Assembly: GCF_003576595.1 (NCBI RefSeq)
Contig: NZ_NQOU01000007.1
Coordinates: 34,465-98,464 of the forward strand
From: Neopusillimonas maritima
Lineage (GTDB): Bacteria; Pseudomonadota; Gammaproteobacteria; Burkholderiales; Burkholderiaceae_B
Direction: 5' to 3'
Length of the DNA: 64,000 bases
Shown piece after piece: positions 18,168-27,173 of this stretch. Below the pieces are notes generated by a model, which ran no database searches, was not told the origin of the DNA, and saw only the letters and a program-made list of their open reading frames with translations. Both the position numbers and the translations under genes were made by a program. Numbering within the stretch: position 1 is the stretch's first letter; each line of letters starts with the position of its first letter.

Positions 18168-19112
18168 TTAATCGGGTACGCGGTCGAGTACGACCCGGCC
18201 GGGTCTGGGCGCATTGGTTTTTTCCGTAATAGGCGGTTTGGGTAACCTCGCCTCACCGGGTTCAATGACAAACTCGCATTGCAGTGAATACCATGTGCCG
18301 GTGATATCGGCGCTGGGGGCGTTCCCATTGTGTTTGACGTATTCCCCAAGAAGTGCCTGGGTTACGCCGAACTGGGCGTCGGTCTCGATATTGGGGTCAT
18401 CGCTTGAGTAAACTTGCGAAAACTGAGTTTTATAGCCTTCTTTAAACACCATAAAGTGTATGTGTGCGGGGCGCATGTTGTGGCGCCCCTGCGCTTTAAG
18501 CAATTCACCCACCGGCCCCGAGACAGGAACGGGGTAGCCGGCCGGTTTCACACTGCGAAAGGCAATATAACCATTTTCGTCGGTTGTAAATTGGCCGCGC
18601 AGATTCATTTCCGCTTGTTCGGGATCCTGGTTTTCGTAGAAACCATCGGCAGAGGTGTGCCAGACGTCGACTTTGGCACCGCGAACCGGCTTTCCGCTCT
18701 TGTCTTTCACCCAGGCTTCCACGAAAATGGGGTCACCCGGCGTAGGCGACCGCACAATCGAGCCGCCGTTTTCCGTGGCCGGCGAGTTAAGTCGCCAGAA
18801 CGGGCCCATTAAATTGGCTGTTGTTTCGGTTTGCCCGTTACTGCCGTTGTTCAACAGACAAACCAGCGACGACAAGCCCAGCGAGCCGCATGCCAGCACT
18901 ACTTCGTTGTGTGACGGTGTTGTAAGCTGCCCCAGGCACGCAATGTATTGGCACATTTGGTGAAATTCGGCTTCGGTCAGTTGTGCGTCGCGGGCAAAAT
19001 CATGCAAGTGCTGAACCGCGGCCGACATGATTTCTCTGAAACGCGGGTTGGGCGCACGGGAAATTTCCGCTAATACGGCTTGGGTAACATCGTTTTGGTC
19101 TTTAATAATCAT
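18168..19112 (-). CDS. Intradiol ring-cleavage dioxygenase (catechol/hydroxyquinol 1,2-dioxygenase-like)
   Basis: Non-heme Fe(III) enzyme that opens a catechol-type ring between the hydroxyl carbons. From the ATG at 19112 it has 314 residues: an N-terminal helical dimerisation domain (about 5-100) and a catalytic beta-sandwich. The iron ligands are visible as Tyr159 (DGFYENQ), Tyr193 (PAGYPVP), His217 and His219 (RPAHIHF). A TTG at 19151 could add 13 residues; neither start has a strong ribosome site. The domain pattern resembles hydroxyquinol 1,2-dioxygenases. An intradiol product is not a substrate for the four lower meta-pathway enzymes that follow in the operon, so the real substrate and role are open. 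Confidence 0.88.
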   Translation of the reverse strand: MIIKDQNDVTQAVLAEISRAPNPRFREIMSAAVQHLHDFARDAQLTEAEFHQMCQYIACLGQLTTPSHNEVVLACGSLGLSSLVCLLNNGSNGQTETTANLMGPFWRLNSPATENGGSIVRSPTPGDPIFVEAWVKDKSGKPVRGAKVDVWHTSADGFYENQDPEQAEMNLRGQFTTDENGYIAFRSVKPAGYPVPVSGPVGELLKAQGRHNMRPAHIHFMVFKEGYKTQFSQVYSSDDPNIETDAQFGVTQALLGEYVKHNGNAPSADITGTWYSLQCEFVIEPGEARLPKPPITEKTNAPRPGRVVLDRVPD

Positions 19113-19162
19113 GGCGCGCGGGGAACTGCGTATAAATGTCAAGTAGGCCAACTTCTAATATT

Positions 19163-19175
19163 CGCATTGAATGCG
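19163..19175. promoter_or_regulatory. Short perfect palindrome in the dioxygenase/lysR intergenic region
   Basis: CGCATT and AATGCG flank a single central G. It sits about 50 bases upstream of the dioxygenase start. It could be a second regulator contact or part of a promoter; function unknown. Confidence 0.4.
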
Positions 19176-19208
19176 TCATATCGTCCAATACTAAATTATC
19201 AAAATTCA

Positions 19209-19223
19209 ATACCGTTTCGGTAT
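19209..19223. promoter_or_regulatory. Candidate LysR-type regulator binding site (T-N11-A)
   Basis: ATACCG and CGGTAT form a perfect inverted repeat around TTT; within it T19210 and A19222 give the T-N11-A spacing of LysR recognition boxes. It lies between the divergent dioxygenase and lysR genes, about 37 bases before the regulator start, the usual place for the recognition site that also mediates autorepression. Confidence 0.6.
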
Positions 19224-19259
19224 GATGGGGTTGTTGTGGATACCAGGAGGGGGGGCGGT

Positions 19260-20147
19260 ATGGATCTAAAGCAGATGCGCTACTTTTTAATGTTGGCGCA
19301 GGAGCAAAACTTCGGACGGGCGGCAGCCAAACTACATATTACGCAGCCGCCTCTTACCCGGCATATCAAGGCATTGGAAGACGATCTGGGCGTCACGCTG
19401 TTTACGCGCACGCCAAAAGGCGCCGAGCTGACTGAAGCCGGTCGGGCGTTGCTTGAAGAGGTGCCAAACGTATTGGCCTTGAGCCGTCGTGCCGAAGAGC
19501 GGGCTCAACTGGCCGAGCAGGGCTATATCGGGCGTCTTGATGTTGCGTTTTTCAGTTCAGGCGTGTTGAATGCGATTCCGCGAATTCTAAGTGAGTTCCG
19601 CCAACGTCGGCCCAAGGTTAAAGTGGCGCTGTACAACATGACGAAAGCCGAGCAGTTGGAGGCACTGCGTGACCGACGCATTACGATCGGGTTCAACCGT
19701 CTGGTGCCCGACGAAGACGACCTTGCTGTAGAGATTGTCTTGCGCGAACCCTTTCTGGTGGGCTTGTACAAGGGGCACCCTTTGTGTGATCGGGCCTATA
19801 TTACATTGGCCGATCTCGATAACGAGCCCTTGGTGGTGTATCCGAATGCACCGATGCACGGGTTGGGCGAAGAGATTGCCGCCGCGTTTCGGACCGAGGG
19901 TTTGAAATTCAAGGTTGAGCAGGCAACCGATGACATCGTTACGTGTATCGCCATGGTGGCAAGCGGTTTCGGGGTATGTATTACAACGCAGTCGGCTCAA
20001 ACCCTTAATTTGCCAAACGTAGTTTACCGGCCGTTGCGTTCAAACACGTTGAAAGATATAGAGCTAAGCTGCATGTATCGGCGCGATGATACTTCGCCGA
20101 TTCTGCATGCGTTTCTGGCATTGGTACGGCAGTTCAATTACGAGTGA
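19260..20147 (+). CDS. LysR-family transcriptional regulator of the aromatic operon (CatR/BenM-like)
   Basis: DNA-binding activator or repressor, 295 residues. The N-terminal winged helix (about 1-60, MDLKQMRYFLMLAQEQNFGR then RAAAKLHITQPPLTRHIKALE) and a co-inducer-binding domain (about 90-290) are complete. I choose the ATG at 19260 because a GGAGGGGGGGCGG ribosome site precedes it; the open frame extends upstream but that part overlaps the promoter region. It is divergent from the ring-cleavage operon, so it most probably controls that operon in response to the aromatic substrate or its fission product. Confidence 0.93.
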   Translation: MDLKQMRYFLMLAQEQNFGRAAAKLHITQPPLTRHIKALEDDLGVTLFTRTPKGAELTEAGRALLEEVPNVLALSRRAEERAQLAEQGYIGRLDVAFFSSGVLNAIPRILSEFRQRRPKVKVALYNMTKAEQLEALRDRRITIGFNRLVPDEDDLAVEIVLREPFLVGLYKGHPLCDRAYITLADLDNEPLVVYPNAPMHGLGEEIAAAFRTEGLKFKVEQATDDIVTCIAMVASGFGVCITTQSAQTLNLPNVVYRPLRSNTLKDIELSCMYRRDDTSPILHAFLALVRQFNYE

Positions 20148-20158
20148 TTGAACTGCCG
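20127..20158. terminator. Stem-loop between the convergent lysR and autotransporter genes
   Basis: A 12-bp perfect stem (CGGCAGTTCAAT with ATTGAACTGCCG) and an 8-base loop. The lysR stop codon at 20145-20147 lies partly in the loop. No clear T run follows on either strand, so it may be a bidirectional terminator of the non-canonical kind or a 3'-end stabiliser. Confidence 0.5.
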
Positions 20159-20167
20159 GGTTCCTGC

Positions 20168-22942
20168 CTAGAACCGAACGCGTAAGTTGACTGAGCCTGC
20201 GTTGTCAGACGTGCCGTCACCGAATTGGCCGTTATACGCTAAACCCAGGGTGCTGTAACGGCCCAGATCGACTTCGGCCCCTAGCTCCATGACCAGGGCA
20301 TTGCGTGCCAGCGCGGTGCCTTCAACGGTGTATGTTGCCGTTGGTGCTGCAACGAACTGCATAAGGCGTGTCGGTGTCAGGTCGCCGGCGGCATAGCGCC
20401 ATCCGATTCCCGCGCGCAAGCGTGCCTGCTTTTTGCCAACGGAGACATGTGTCAAGCCACGAATACCCAGCGTCATCGTGCCTACGGTGTCGGTGCGGCT
20501 TTCGGCGGTCAGTGCTGCGGCGCCGCCCGATTCGGTAAAACCACGCGTTTTTAACGATGACCATGCCACGGATGCGTAGGGTTCAAGCATGCCGGCCGGG
20601 CTAACCTGAAACGCGTAGCCGAGTTCAGCAAACAATTGCCGGCCATAACCGTGGTAATCGGTCGTAAGCGTTTGCGCTCCGCCTGTGCTAACGGTGCGCT
20701 GTGCATCAAGATTGTGACGCGAAAGGCTCGCCCCGAATAGCAGGTTCAGCCTGCTGTTTCCGTTGCGCCAGCTTTTGCCGGAATACAGGGATACGGCGTA
20801 ATTGTCGGCGTCGGTACTTGTCTGGCGCGCGTCGGTTTCCACCCGGCCATCGCTGTAACCCACTGCAAGGCCGGCGCGCCAGTCAGATCCAATTGAAAAA
20901 TCGCCGCCCAGGGTGAACCCGTGATTACGGTAGCGGGTGTCAGCGGCGCCGTTGCGCCCGTTCATCGATTGCCATTGGTTATCGAAAGTTACCCAGAGTG
21001 GGTAGGCAGAAGAAGAGGCGGCAAGATCCAGCGCCCCGCCTATCCGCTCAGATAACCGGTTTGTTCTTTGATAAGCGGCTTGCAATAGGGCGCTTTGCAC
21101 GCTGGCATGGCCTTCCCCGGAAAGTGAGTCAGCAAGGCCGCTGATCGAGGTTTGTGTTGAGTTCAGCAAATCGTCGAAAATTGCGCTCATGGCGGCCGGC
21201 GGACTGCTTGAGAGCGTGTCCAACGCATCGGCTACCGCGATCTGGTTGGAGGTTGTCAGGTAGCTCGAGAACGCAACATTATTGCGTTGGACATCGAAAA
21301 TGGCGCCGCTGTTATTAATTCGTAAGCTGGGTGAAAGAAACACGAGGTCGGTATCAATATCCGCGAAGGTTCCGCTAACCGTCCCGCCGTTAACGGCCAG
21401 GAAATTGTAGTCTACGCCTTGCCGGAAGGGTCCGCCTTCAAGCGCAAGGGTGCCATCCAGTTGAACGTTGCCGGTAACTTGCAGAACATCGGTGGCATTG
21501 TTTTCATTCACCTCGATTTCCAGGCGTGAACCCGGGTAGGCGGTGTAGTCACCAAAGATATTCAACGTGCCAATCGAGTTGCCCGGCGCCACCACCCCAT
21601 AATTTTGGACGTCTTGAATCGTGCCCGTGCCGCCCAGTGTGCCGCCTGTTCGAACGGTGGTGGTTGAGGTTTGAATGCCATTCATAACCACTTTGCCCCC
21701 AACAATATCAGTGCCGCCCTGGTAGCTGTTGGTTCCGGTAAGGGTTATCGAGCCCTGACCAAGCTTGATGAGTTTGCCGTTGCCACCAATGTCGTTTGAG
21801 AAAGTCGCGTTGTATCCCAGTGTGTCGACAGCGAAATCATCGGTAAAGGCGCCTGGGCCTTTCACGGCTTTGCCGACATTCAGCGCGCCCCAACCGTAGG
21901 TGCTGTCGACTCCTGCGACGCCAATATCAGTTGCCGTAGTCAAAAGAGTCTGTTGCAAATGGTAGGCTTTGAAGAACGGGAACGCTTCCTTTACCAATGC
22001 AGCGGCACCGGCAACATGAGGTGCCGCCATCGACGTGCCCGACATGCGCACGTAGCCACCGCCGGTCTTGGTTGAATAGATGCCGCGTGTTTCATCCCAG
22101 TCGCCGCCGGGGGCGGAAATACACCACTGCGCAGCGACGCCGCACAGATTGGAATAGCCCGCCAACTGGCCATCTTCCCCAAGTGCCGCAACAGCAACCC
22201 AATTGTCTTCAAATTCGTCGAAGTAATGGGGCAAGCCCGCCAGCATATCCGGGCTGGGCTGTTGTTCGTTGCCCGTTGAGATCACCATCAAGGTATCGCC
22301 GCGTGTTAAGGCGCGCAGACCCTCAAGGGAGCGGGGATACCGCTCTTCGATATTTCCGGCGTTACCGTAGTCTAGGATATTGCATGGTTCGGCCAGTGAG
22401 CCGCTGTCACCCGGGTCGCAACCGTTGTAACCAAGGCTGGCGTTCAGTATGGGTAAGTTAAATGTGGCCGCCCGGTTCCATCCGCGCGCAAAGGCAATAT
22501 CTTCTTGCTCGTAGCTTTCTTCTTCCTCACCCTCTCCGTCGTCATCACTGCGGATCATGACGATTTGCGAATTAAATGCAACACCGTGCATGCCAATGCC
22601 GTTGCGGTTGGCGGCAATGATGCCCGACACATGGGTACCGTGTCCTTCAAGATCAATGCCCCAGTTTTGCGTAATCGCCCGGTTGTTGTAGATATCCCAG
22701 CCACCGCCGATACGCCCCAGGAATTCGGGATGCAGGCTGAATATGCCTGAGTCTATGACGCCCACGCGCACTCCTTGGCCGGTGAAACCTTGTTGGTAGG
22801 CCTGGGCGGCATTGATCATGGCTAGGCCGTACTGCTGTCGATATTCCGGCGTGTCGAAGTTCTCTGCGCTTGCTGATAAGGAGATGAGGGTGAGTAGCGC
22901 TGCAAATGTCGTGGGTATGCGCCGCTTATTGGTATTTTTCAT
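20168..22942 (-). CDS. Autotransporter with subtilisin-like serine protease passenger (type Va secretion)
   Basis: Self-secreting surface or released protease. From the ATG at 22942 it has 924 residues: a signal peptide ending around SLSASA, an S8 peptidase domain with catalytic Asp64 (VIDSGI), His101 (GHGTHVSG) and Ser303 (SGTSMAAPHVAG) plus the oxyanion Asn224 (STGN), a passenger-associated transport repeat near 425-445 (GTNSYQGG), a beta-helical stalk, and a C-terminal autotransporter barrel (about 660-924) ending in the terminal phenylalanine of outer-membrane barrels. An acidic stretch rich in Asp/Glu (about 131-147) interrupts the protease domain and may bind calcium. The triad is intact, so activity is likely. 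Host target unknown. Confidence 0.93.
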   Translation of the reverse strand: MKNTNKRRIPTTFAALLTLISLSASAENFDTPEYRQQYGLAMINAAQAYQQGFTGQGVRVGVIDSGIFSLHPEFLGRIGGGWDIYNNRAITQNWGIDLEGHGTHVSGIIAANRNGIGMHGVAFNSQIVMIRSDDDGEGEEEESYEQEDIAFARGWNRAATFNLPILNASLGYNGCDPGDSGSLAEPCNILDYGNAGNIEERYPRSLEGLRALTRGDTLMVISTGNEQQPSPDMLAGLPHYFDEFEDNWVAVAALGEDGQLAGYSNLCGVAAQWCISAPGGDWDETRGIYSTKTGGGYVRMSGTSMAAPHVAGAAALVKEAFPFFKAYHLQQTLLTTATDIGVAGVDSTYGWGALNVGKAVKGPGAFTDDFAVDTLGYNATFSNDIGGNGKLIKLGQGSITLTGTNSYQGGTDIVGGKVVMNGIQTSTTTVRTGGTLGGTGTIQDVQNYGVVAPGNSIGTLNIFGDYTAYPGSRLEIEVNENNATDVLQVTGNVQLDGTLALEGGPFRQGVDYNFLAVNGGTVSGTFADIDTDLVFLSPSLRINNSGAIFDVQRNNVAFSSYLTTSNQIAVADALDTLSSSPPAAMSAIFDDLLNSTQTSISGLADSLSGEGHASVQSALLQAAYQRTNRLSERIGGALDLAASSSAYPLWVTFDNQWQSMNGRNGAADTRYRNHGFTLGGDFSIGSDWRAGLAVGYSDGRVETDARQTSTDADNYAVSLYSGKSWRNGNSRLNLLFGASLSRHNLDAQRTVSTGGAQTLTTDYHGYGRQLFAELGYAFQVSPAGMLEPYASVAWSSLKTRGFTESGGAAALTAESRTDTVGTMTLGIRGLTHVSVGKKQARLRAGIGWRYAAGDLTPTRLMQFVAAPTATYTVEGTALARNALVMELGAEVDLGRYSTLGLAYNGQFGDGTSDNAGSVNLRVRF

Positions 22943-23008
22943 TGTCTCGTTATTTCTTCTTGTATAGTGTCGCCTGATCAGAATAAGCACAAGAGACACG
23001 GTTTACTG

Positions 23009-24175
23009 ATGAAATTGCCTGGATTACAAAGCGACGTTGCGCGTTCTGTTGCCATATTGGCCCTGGGTACCTTTGCTGTGGGTACCGACGCATTTATTCT
23101 TTCTGCGTTTTTGCCCGAGATGGCCGCGGAGCTGGGTGTCAGCGTCGCCCACGCAGGATATGCCGTAACGGTTTTTGCTGCAAGTTATGCGGTTCTGTCT
23201 CCGATATTGGCAACATTAACTGTGCGATTTGAGCGACGGAAATTACTTATTAGCGCCATTGTTGCGCTTGTTTTAACCGATATTGCAGCGGCTTTGGCGC
23301 CGAGTTTTGAAATGTTGCTGGTCAGCCGCATTTTTGCGGCCGCAGCGGCTGCATCCTTCACGCCCAACGCTGCCGCTATGGCTGCTTCTTTGGCGCCGCT
23401 TGAGTCACGAGGTCGCGCTTTGTCGGTCGTGGTGGGGGGCATGACCATCGCAACGGCGATTGGCGTGCCGTTGGGGAATTTGGCCAGCAATGCGCTTTCC
23501 TGGCGGGGTGCTTTATTTATGGTGGCGGCGGTTGGTGTACTGGCGGCCATTGGTATCTTCTTTCGCTTACCGCCGATGCCGGGTGGAGCCGCCGTACCAT
23601 TAAAAAGACGCCTCGCGTTATTGAAAGATCGCAAAATAATGCTCATTTTGCCGGTAACGGTCTTGGGCGTGGCTGCGTGTTATGTCCCCTATGCGTTTGT
23701 GCTGGTTGTTTTGGACGATTTGGGCATCAGTGCATCGCACATGTCGATTATGTTGCTTTTGTACGGCATTGGCGCGGTGGTTGGAAATATTGTATGTGGC
23801 GCGGCCGTTGACCGCTGGGATCCGCGTACTGTCTTGCTTTGGGCATTTGCATTCATGGCGCTGGGGTTCGCCTTGATGTTGCTCATTGGAAACTCAACAG
23901 GGGTGGCGCTCTACTTCATGGTGGGCTTTCTTATGGTGCTTTGGGGGGGAACCAGTTGGTGTCAGGCGCCCCCGCAACAAGCTCGCTTGATCGATGTCGC
24001 ACCGAGTCACGGGCCAATGGTTGTGTCGCTGAATTCTTCAGCCATTTACGTGGGCATTGCCTTGGGCACGATGTTAGGTAGCGCCACAATTGATATCAGC
24101 ACCACGGCGAATCTTGTTGCCGCTTTGTGTATGTCGGTGCTGGTTTGGCTGTGCGTTAAGTTCTTGCGACCGTGA
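23009..24175 (+). CDS. MFS efflux transporter (AraJ/YdhP-like drug or sugar exporter)
   Basis: Twelve-helix inner-membrane antiporter of about 388 residues from the ATG at 23009. Motif A is degenerate (TVRFERRKL) and a motif-C-like segment (GGMTIATAIGVPLGN) matches the proton-driven exporter DHA1 group. An alternative GTG at 22967 adds 14 polar residues that look non-coding. It is divergent from the autotransporter across about 66 bases. The substrate cannot be inferred. Confidence 0.84.
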   Translation: MKLPGLQSDVARSVAILALGTFAVGTDAFILSAFLPEMAAELGVSVAHAGYAVTVFAASYAVLSPILATLTVRFERRKLLISAIVALVLTDIAAALAPSFEMLLVSRIFAAAAAASFTPNAAAMAASLAPLESRGRALSVVVGGMTIATAIGVPLGNLASNALSWRGALFMVAAVGVLAAIGIFFRLPPMPGGAAVPLKRRLALLKDRKIMLILPVTVLGVAACYVPYAFVLVVLDDLGISASHMSIMLLLYGIGAVVGNIVCGAAVDRWDPRTVLLWAFAFMALGFALMLLIGNSTGVALYFMVGFLMVLWGGTSWCQAPPQQARLIDVAPSHGPMVVSLNSSAIYVGIALGTMLGSATIDISTTANLVAALCMSVLVWLCVKFLRP

Positions 24176-24181
24176 AAACAG

Positions 24182-24216
24182 GATAAGCGCCGCCGGTGAT
24201 GTCGGCGCTTATCTTT
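24182..24216. terminator. Bidirectional terminator between MFS gene and ppc
   Basis: An 11-bp perfect stem, GATAAGCGCCG at 24182-24192 with CGGCGCTTATC at 24203-24213, is followed by TTT on the plus strand and by CTGTTTT on the minus strand. It directly abuts the ppc stop codon. Confidence 0.85.
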
Positions 24217-27100
24217 ACCCTGTGTTGCGCAAACCTGCTGCAACGCCATTGATGGTCATGTGTAATGACCGTTGTGCGCTGCTCTCGACACTGTTTTTGT
24301 TGCCGCGCTGGCGCGTGGCACGGTGTCGTTTCAATAGGGCGACCTGAAGGTGGTTCAATGGATCGATGTAAGCAAAACGCTCGGCCAGTGCATCACGCAA
24401 AATGGGGTCTTCCGCCAATAGTTGTCGTTGACACACCTGGGTGAATAACGTGCATGTCAACTCAAACTCCTTTTTAATCTGGCTATAAATGCGCGTGCGC
24501 AATTCAGGGTCATTCACCAGCCCGGCGTATTCGTGAGCGATACCCATGTCGACTTTGGCCAACACCTGTTCCATATTCGACATCAAGGCCCGGAAGAATG
24601 GCCATTCCTTCGCCATTTTTTGAAGTTGCTTCAAGCGTGCTGATTGGGTGCGAGGGCTGTGCTTGCAGCCCTGTTCCAGGTAATGGTTAAGTGCGGTTCC
24701 CACACCATACCAACCCGGCAGCATCACGCGGCATTGCGCCCAGGCAAAACTCCAGGGTATGGCTCGCAGATCCTCAATACGTTGAGATGCTTTACGCGAT
24801 GCAGGCCGTGAACCGATGTTCAGGCCGGCAATTTCACCTACTGGTGTGGAGGCAAAGAAATAATCCTGGAAGCCGGGCGTGCGATAGACCAGTTCGCGAT
24901 ACGTGGTTTGCGCATGCTCTGAGAGCATGGCCACCACGTAGCCCAACTGGTCCATGTGTGGGTCTTCGTCGTCTTGGTTCAAGGTTTGATTCAGTAAACT
25001 GGCCTCGAGGCTCGCGGCAACAAAGTTCTCCATGTGCCAACGGCCCACATGTGCATCTTTGTATTTGCCCTGAATAACCTCCCCTTGTTCGGTAAGCCGT
25101 ATTTGGCCGTTCACGGTACCCGGGGGTTGAGCCAGGATAGCGTCGTAAGTTGAACCGCCGCCGCGTCCTACCGACCCACCGCGGCCGTGAAACAGGCGTA
25201 AACGGACGCCGTGTTCTTTAAAGAGCGATAGCAGTTTGCGCTCGGTTAAGTACAAGGTCCAGTTAGAGGTCAGGTAGCCGCCGTCTTTATTGCTGTCGGA
25301 GTATCCCAGCATGACTTCCTGTACGCCTCGGTGCGTGTGTTTTATGCGGGCGGCAATATGGGGCAATGACAGCCAGCTCGACATGATTTCCGGTGCACGC
25401 TCAAGGTCGGGAATAGTTTCAAACAACGGAACAATCATCAAGCCGTTTTCTGCGTGTTGCTGCTGTTTGCCGCTTCTTGAGGGTTTGATTTGCCCGGGTG
25501 GCACCAGCCCTGCTTCCTTCTGCAAAACCAAAACCTCCAGCAAGTCACTGAGTGTTTCAGTGTGGGAGATAATGGCTTGCTGAATTGCGGGTTTGCCGAA
25601 TTTTTTCCGGCATTGCGCGGCCATTTGGAGGACCCCCAGTTCTTTGGTCGTTTCGTCGGAGTAGCTTAACCAGGGAGAGGTTAATGGGCGAACTTCGTTG
25701 AGTTCGTGCAATAAAAGCGCCGTTTTTTCGTCTTCCGACAGTTCGGTGTAATGCACTGGGTTGCCGCGCCAGGATACTTTTGCACGACTGAATAACTCAT
25801 CAAGAACGCGTTCGTGAACATCGGAGCTTTGACGCAAGTCGACACTGGCCAGGTGGAACCCGAAAATCCGGCTCGCCTGTATCAGTTCGGCCAATCGCAG
25901 GTGAGCAATAACGGCGCCATGGTGTTGCTCAAGTGATTTGGCCAATACCGACAGGTCGTTGCCGAACGTTTCGGCATCTTCATAGGGTGCTGCGCAATAG
26001 GTTGGGCGTTGTGCCAGGGGTTGGCCGACAAGTGTTTCGGCGGTTGCAGCCAGGCGAGCATAGATGTGAATGAGCGCACGGCGGTATGGTTCGTCGGCGC
26101 GGTGGTCGGATGTGTCCCGGCTTTGATGGGCCAGGTTGAGCAGTGGTTTGCCGGCAGGCCCCAGGGAGGCCGAGAGCGAAAGCGCTTTGCCCAGTTCATG
26201 AACCTCATTCAGATAGTGCCGCAAAATAACCGTGCACTGCTTTGTTAGTGCTTGTTCCAGCGTGAAGGCGTCCACATTCGGGTTGCCGTCCCGATCGCCG
26301 CCAATCCAGCTGCCCATCGTTAAAAAGGGCGGCAGTGGCTGGTTGTTAACGTGAAACGGGTTATCGGACGGGTTCAGGGTTTGGCGAATATCTTTGTAAA
26401 GCGAGGGAATGACGGAGAGAAATGTGCGGTTGTAATAGCCTAATGCGTTATCAATTTCATCGACAACGGTTAGTTTTTGCCAACGAAGCATGCGTGTTTG
26501 CCAGAGCGTGGCAACCAGGCCCGTTAATTTTGCAATGAGCCCGTGGTATTCGGCCGGCGTGGCGTTTGCATTAAGGTGCGCCAGGCATTGCGCTATTTCC
26601 TGATGCAGGTCGAGAGTGCTTTTGCGCTGAACTTCCGTGGGGTGCGCCGTCAGGACGGGGGTGATGCAGCTTTGTTGCAAGAATTTTTCAATTTGCTCGT
26701 GCGAAATGCCTTGTTGGGCAAGTTTGGCAAACACCGCCGTCAGGCTGCCTTTTGCCGTTTCGGCCTGATGCAGTTGCTGTGTTCGGCGATATCGATTCGT
26801 ATCGCGATCTTCGGCAATATTAGACAGTTGCAGAAAGTAGCCGAAAGCGCGGGCGACCGACGCAGACTCCTTCAGCGAAATATTCCTGATGATTTCCGCA
26901 AGCGCGTTGTTGTTGTGCGCAGGGTCATCGCGCCGTAGTTGAACTGCCGTGCGTCGCAGCGTTTCGACCAGTAGAAAAATCGACTCGCCTTCATATTCAC
27001 GAATAACATGCCCTAATGTGCGGCCTAATTGCCTGATGTCGTCGCGCAAAAAGGAAGAGTTGGTTGTAGGCGTAGTCTCGGAATAAGGTGAAGGTCGCAT
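24215..27100 (-). CDS. ppc: Phosphoenolpyruvate carboxylase
   Basis: Carboxylates phosphoenolpyruvate with bicarbonate to oxaloacetate, the main anaplerotic entry to the citrate cycle. At 961 residues it is a full-length class I enzyme. The catalytic His is in LTAHPTEVQRKS, the glycine-rich loop is FHGRGGSVGRGGG, and the C-terminus ends in the conserved R-N-T-G after INGVAAGL. It stands alone between convergent and divergent neighbours. In this window it also connects to the Dab bicarbonate pump as a bicarbonate consumer, though the genes are not linked. Confidence 0.97.
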   Translation of the reverse strand: MRPSPYSETTPTTNSSFLRDDIRQLGRTLGHVIREYEGESIFLLVETLRRTAVQLRRDDPAHNNNALAEIIRNISLKESASVARAFGYFLQLSNIAEDRDTNRYRRTQQLHQAETAKGSLTAVFAKLAQQGISHEQIEKFLQQSCITPVLTAHPTEVQRKSTLDLHQEIAQCLAHLNANATPAEYHGLIAKLTGLVATLWQTRMLRWQKLTVVDEIDNALGYYNRTFLSVIPSLYKDIRQTLNPSDNPFHVNNQPLPPFLTMGSWIGGDRDGNPNVDAFTLEQALTKQCTVILRHYLNEVHELGKALSLSASLGPAGKPLLNLAHQSRDTSDHRADEPYRRALIHIYARLAATAETLVGQPLAQRPTYCAAPYEDAETFGNDLSVLAKSLEQHHGAVIAHLRLAELIQASRIFGFHLASVDLRQSSDVHERVLDELFSRAKVSWRGNPVHYTELSEDEKTALLLHELNEVRPLTSPWLSYSDETTKELGVLQMAAQCRKKFGKPAIQQAIISHTETLSDLLEVLVLQKEAGLVPPGQIKPSRSGKQQQHAENGLMIVPLFETIPDLERAPEIMSSWLSLPHIAARIKHTHRGVQEVMLGYSDSNKDGGYLTSNWTLYLTERKLLSLFKEHGVRLRLFHGRGGSVGRGGGSTYDAILAQPPGTVNGQIRLTEQGEVIQGKYKDAHVGRWHMENFVAASLEASLLNQTLNQDDEDPHMDQLGYVVAMLSEHAQTTYRELVYRTPGFQDYFFASTPVGEIAGLNIGSRPASRKASQRIEDLRAIPWSFAWAQCRVMLPGWYGVGTALNHYLEQGCKHSPRTQSARLKQLQKMAKEWPFFRALMSNMEQVLAKVDMGIAHEYAGLVNDPELRTRIYSQIKKEFELTCTLFTQVCQRQLLAEDPILRDALAERFAYIDPLNHLQVALLKRHRATRQRGNKNSVESSAQRSLHMTINGVAAGLRNTG

Positions 27101-27173
27101 GGCAATGATAATATCCGTTCAATTATTTCTGGGCAAAACTTCAGCAATACCGAAAAAATGCTAAGAGGGATGG

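Noticed and set aside
20168..22942. Functional link of the autotransporter to the orphan TpsB as one secretion system
   Set aside because: The autotransporter carries its own C-terminal barrel and has no TPS domain, and the genes are 20 kb apart.
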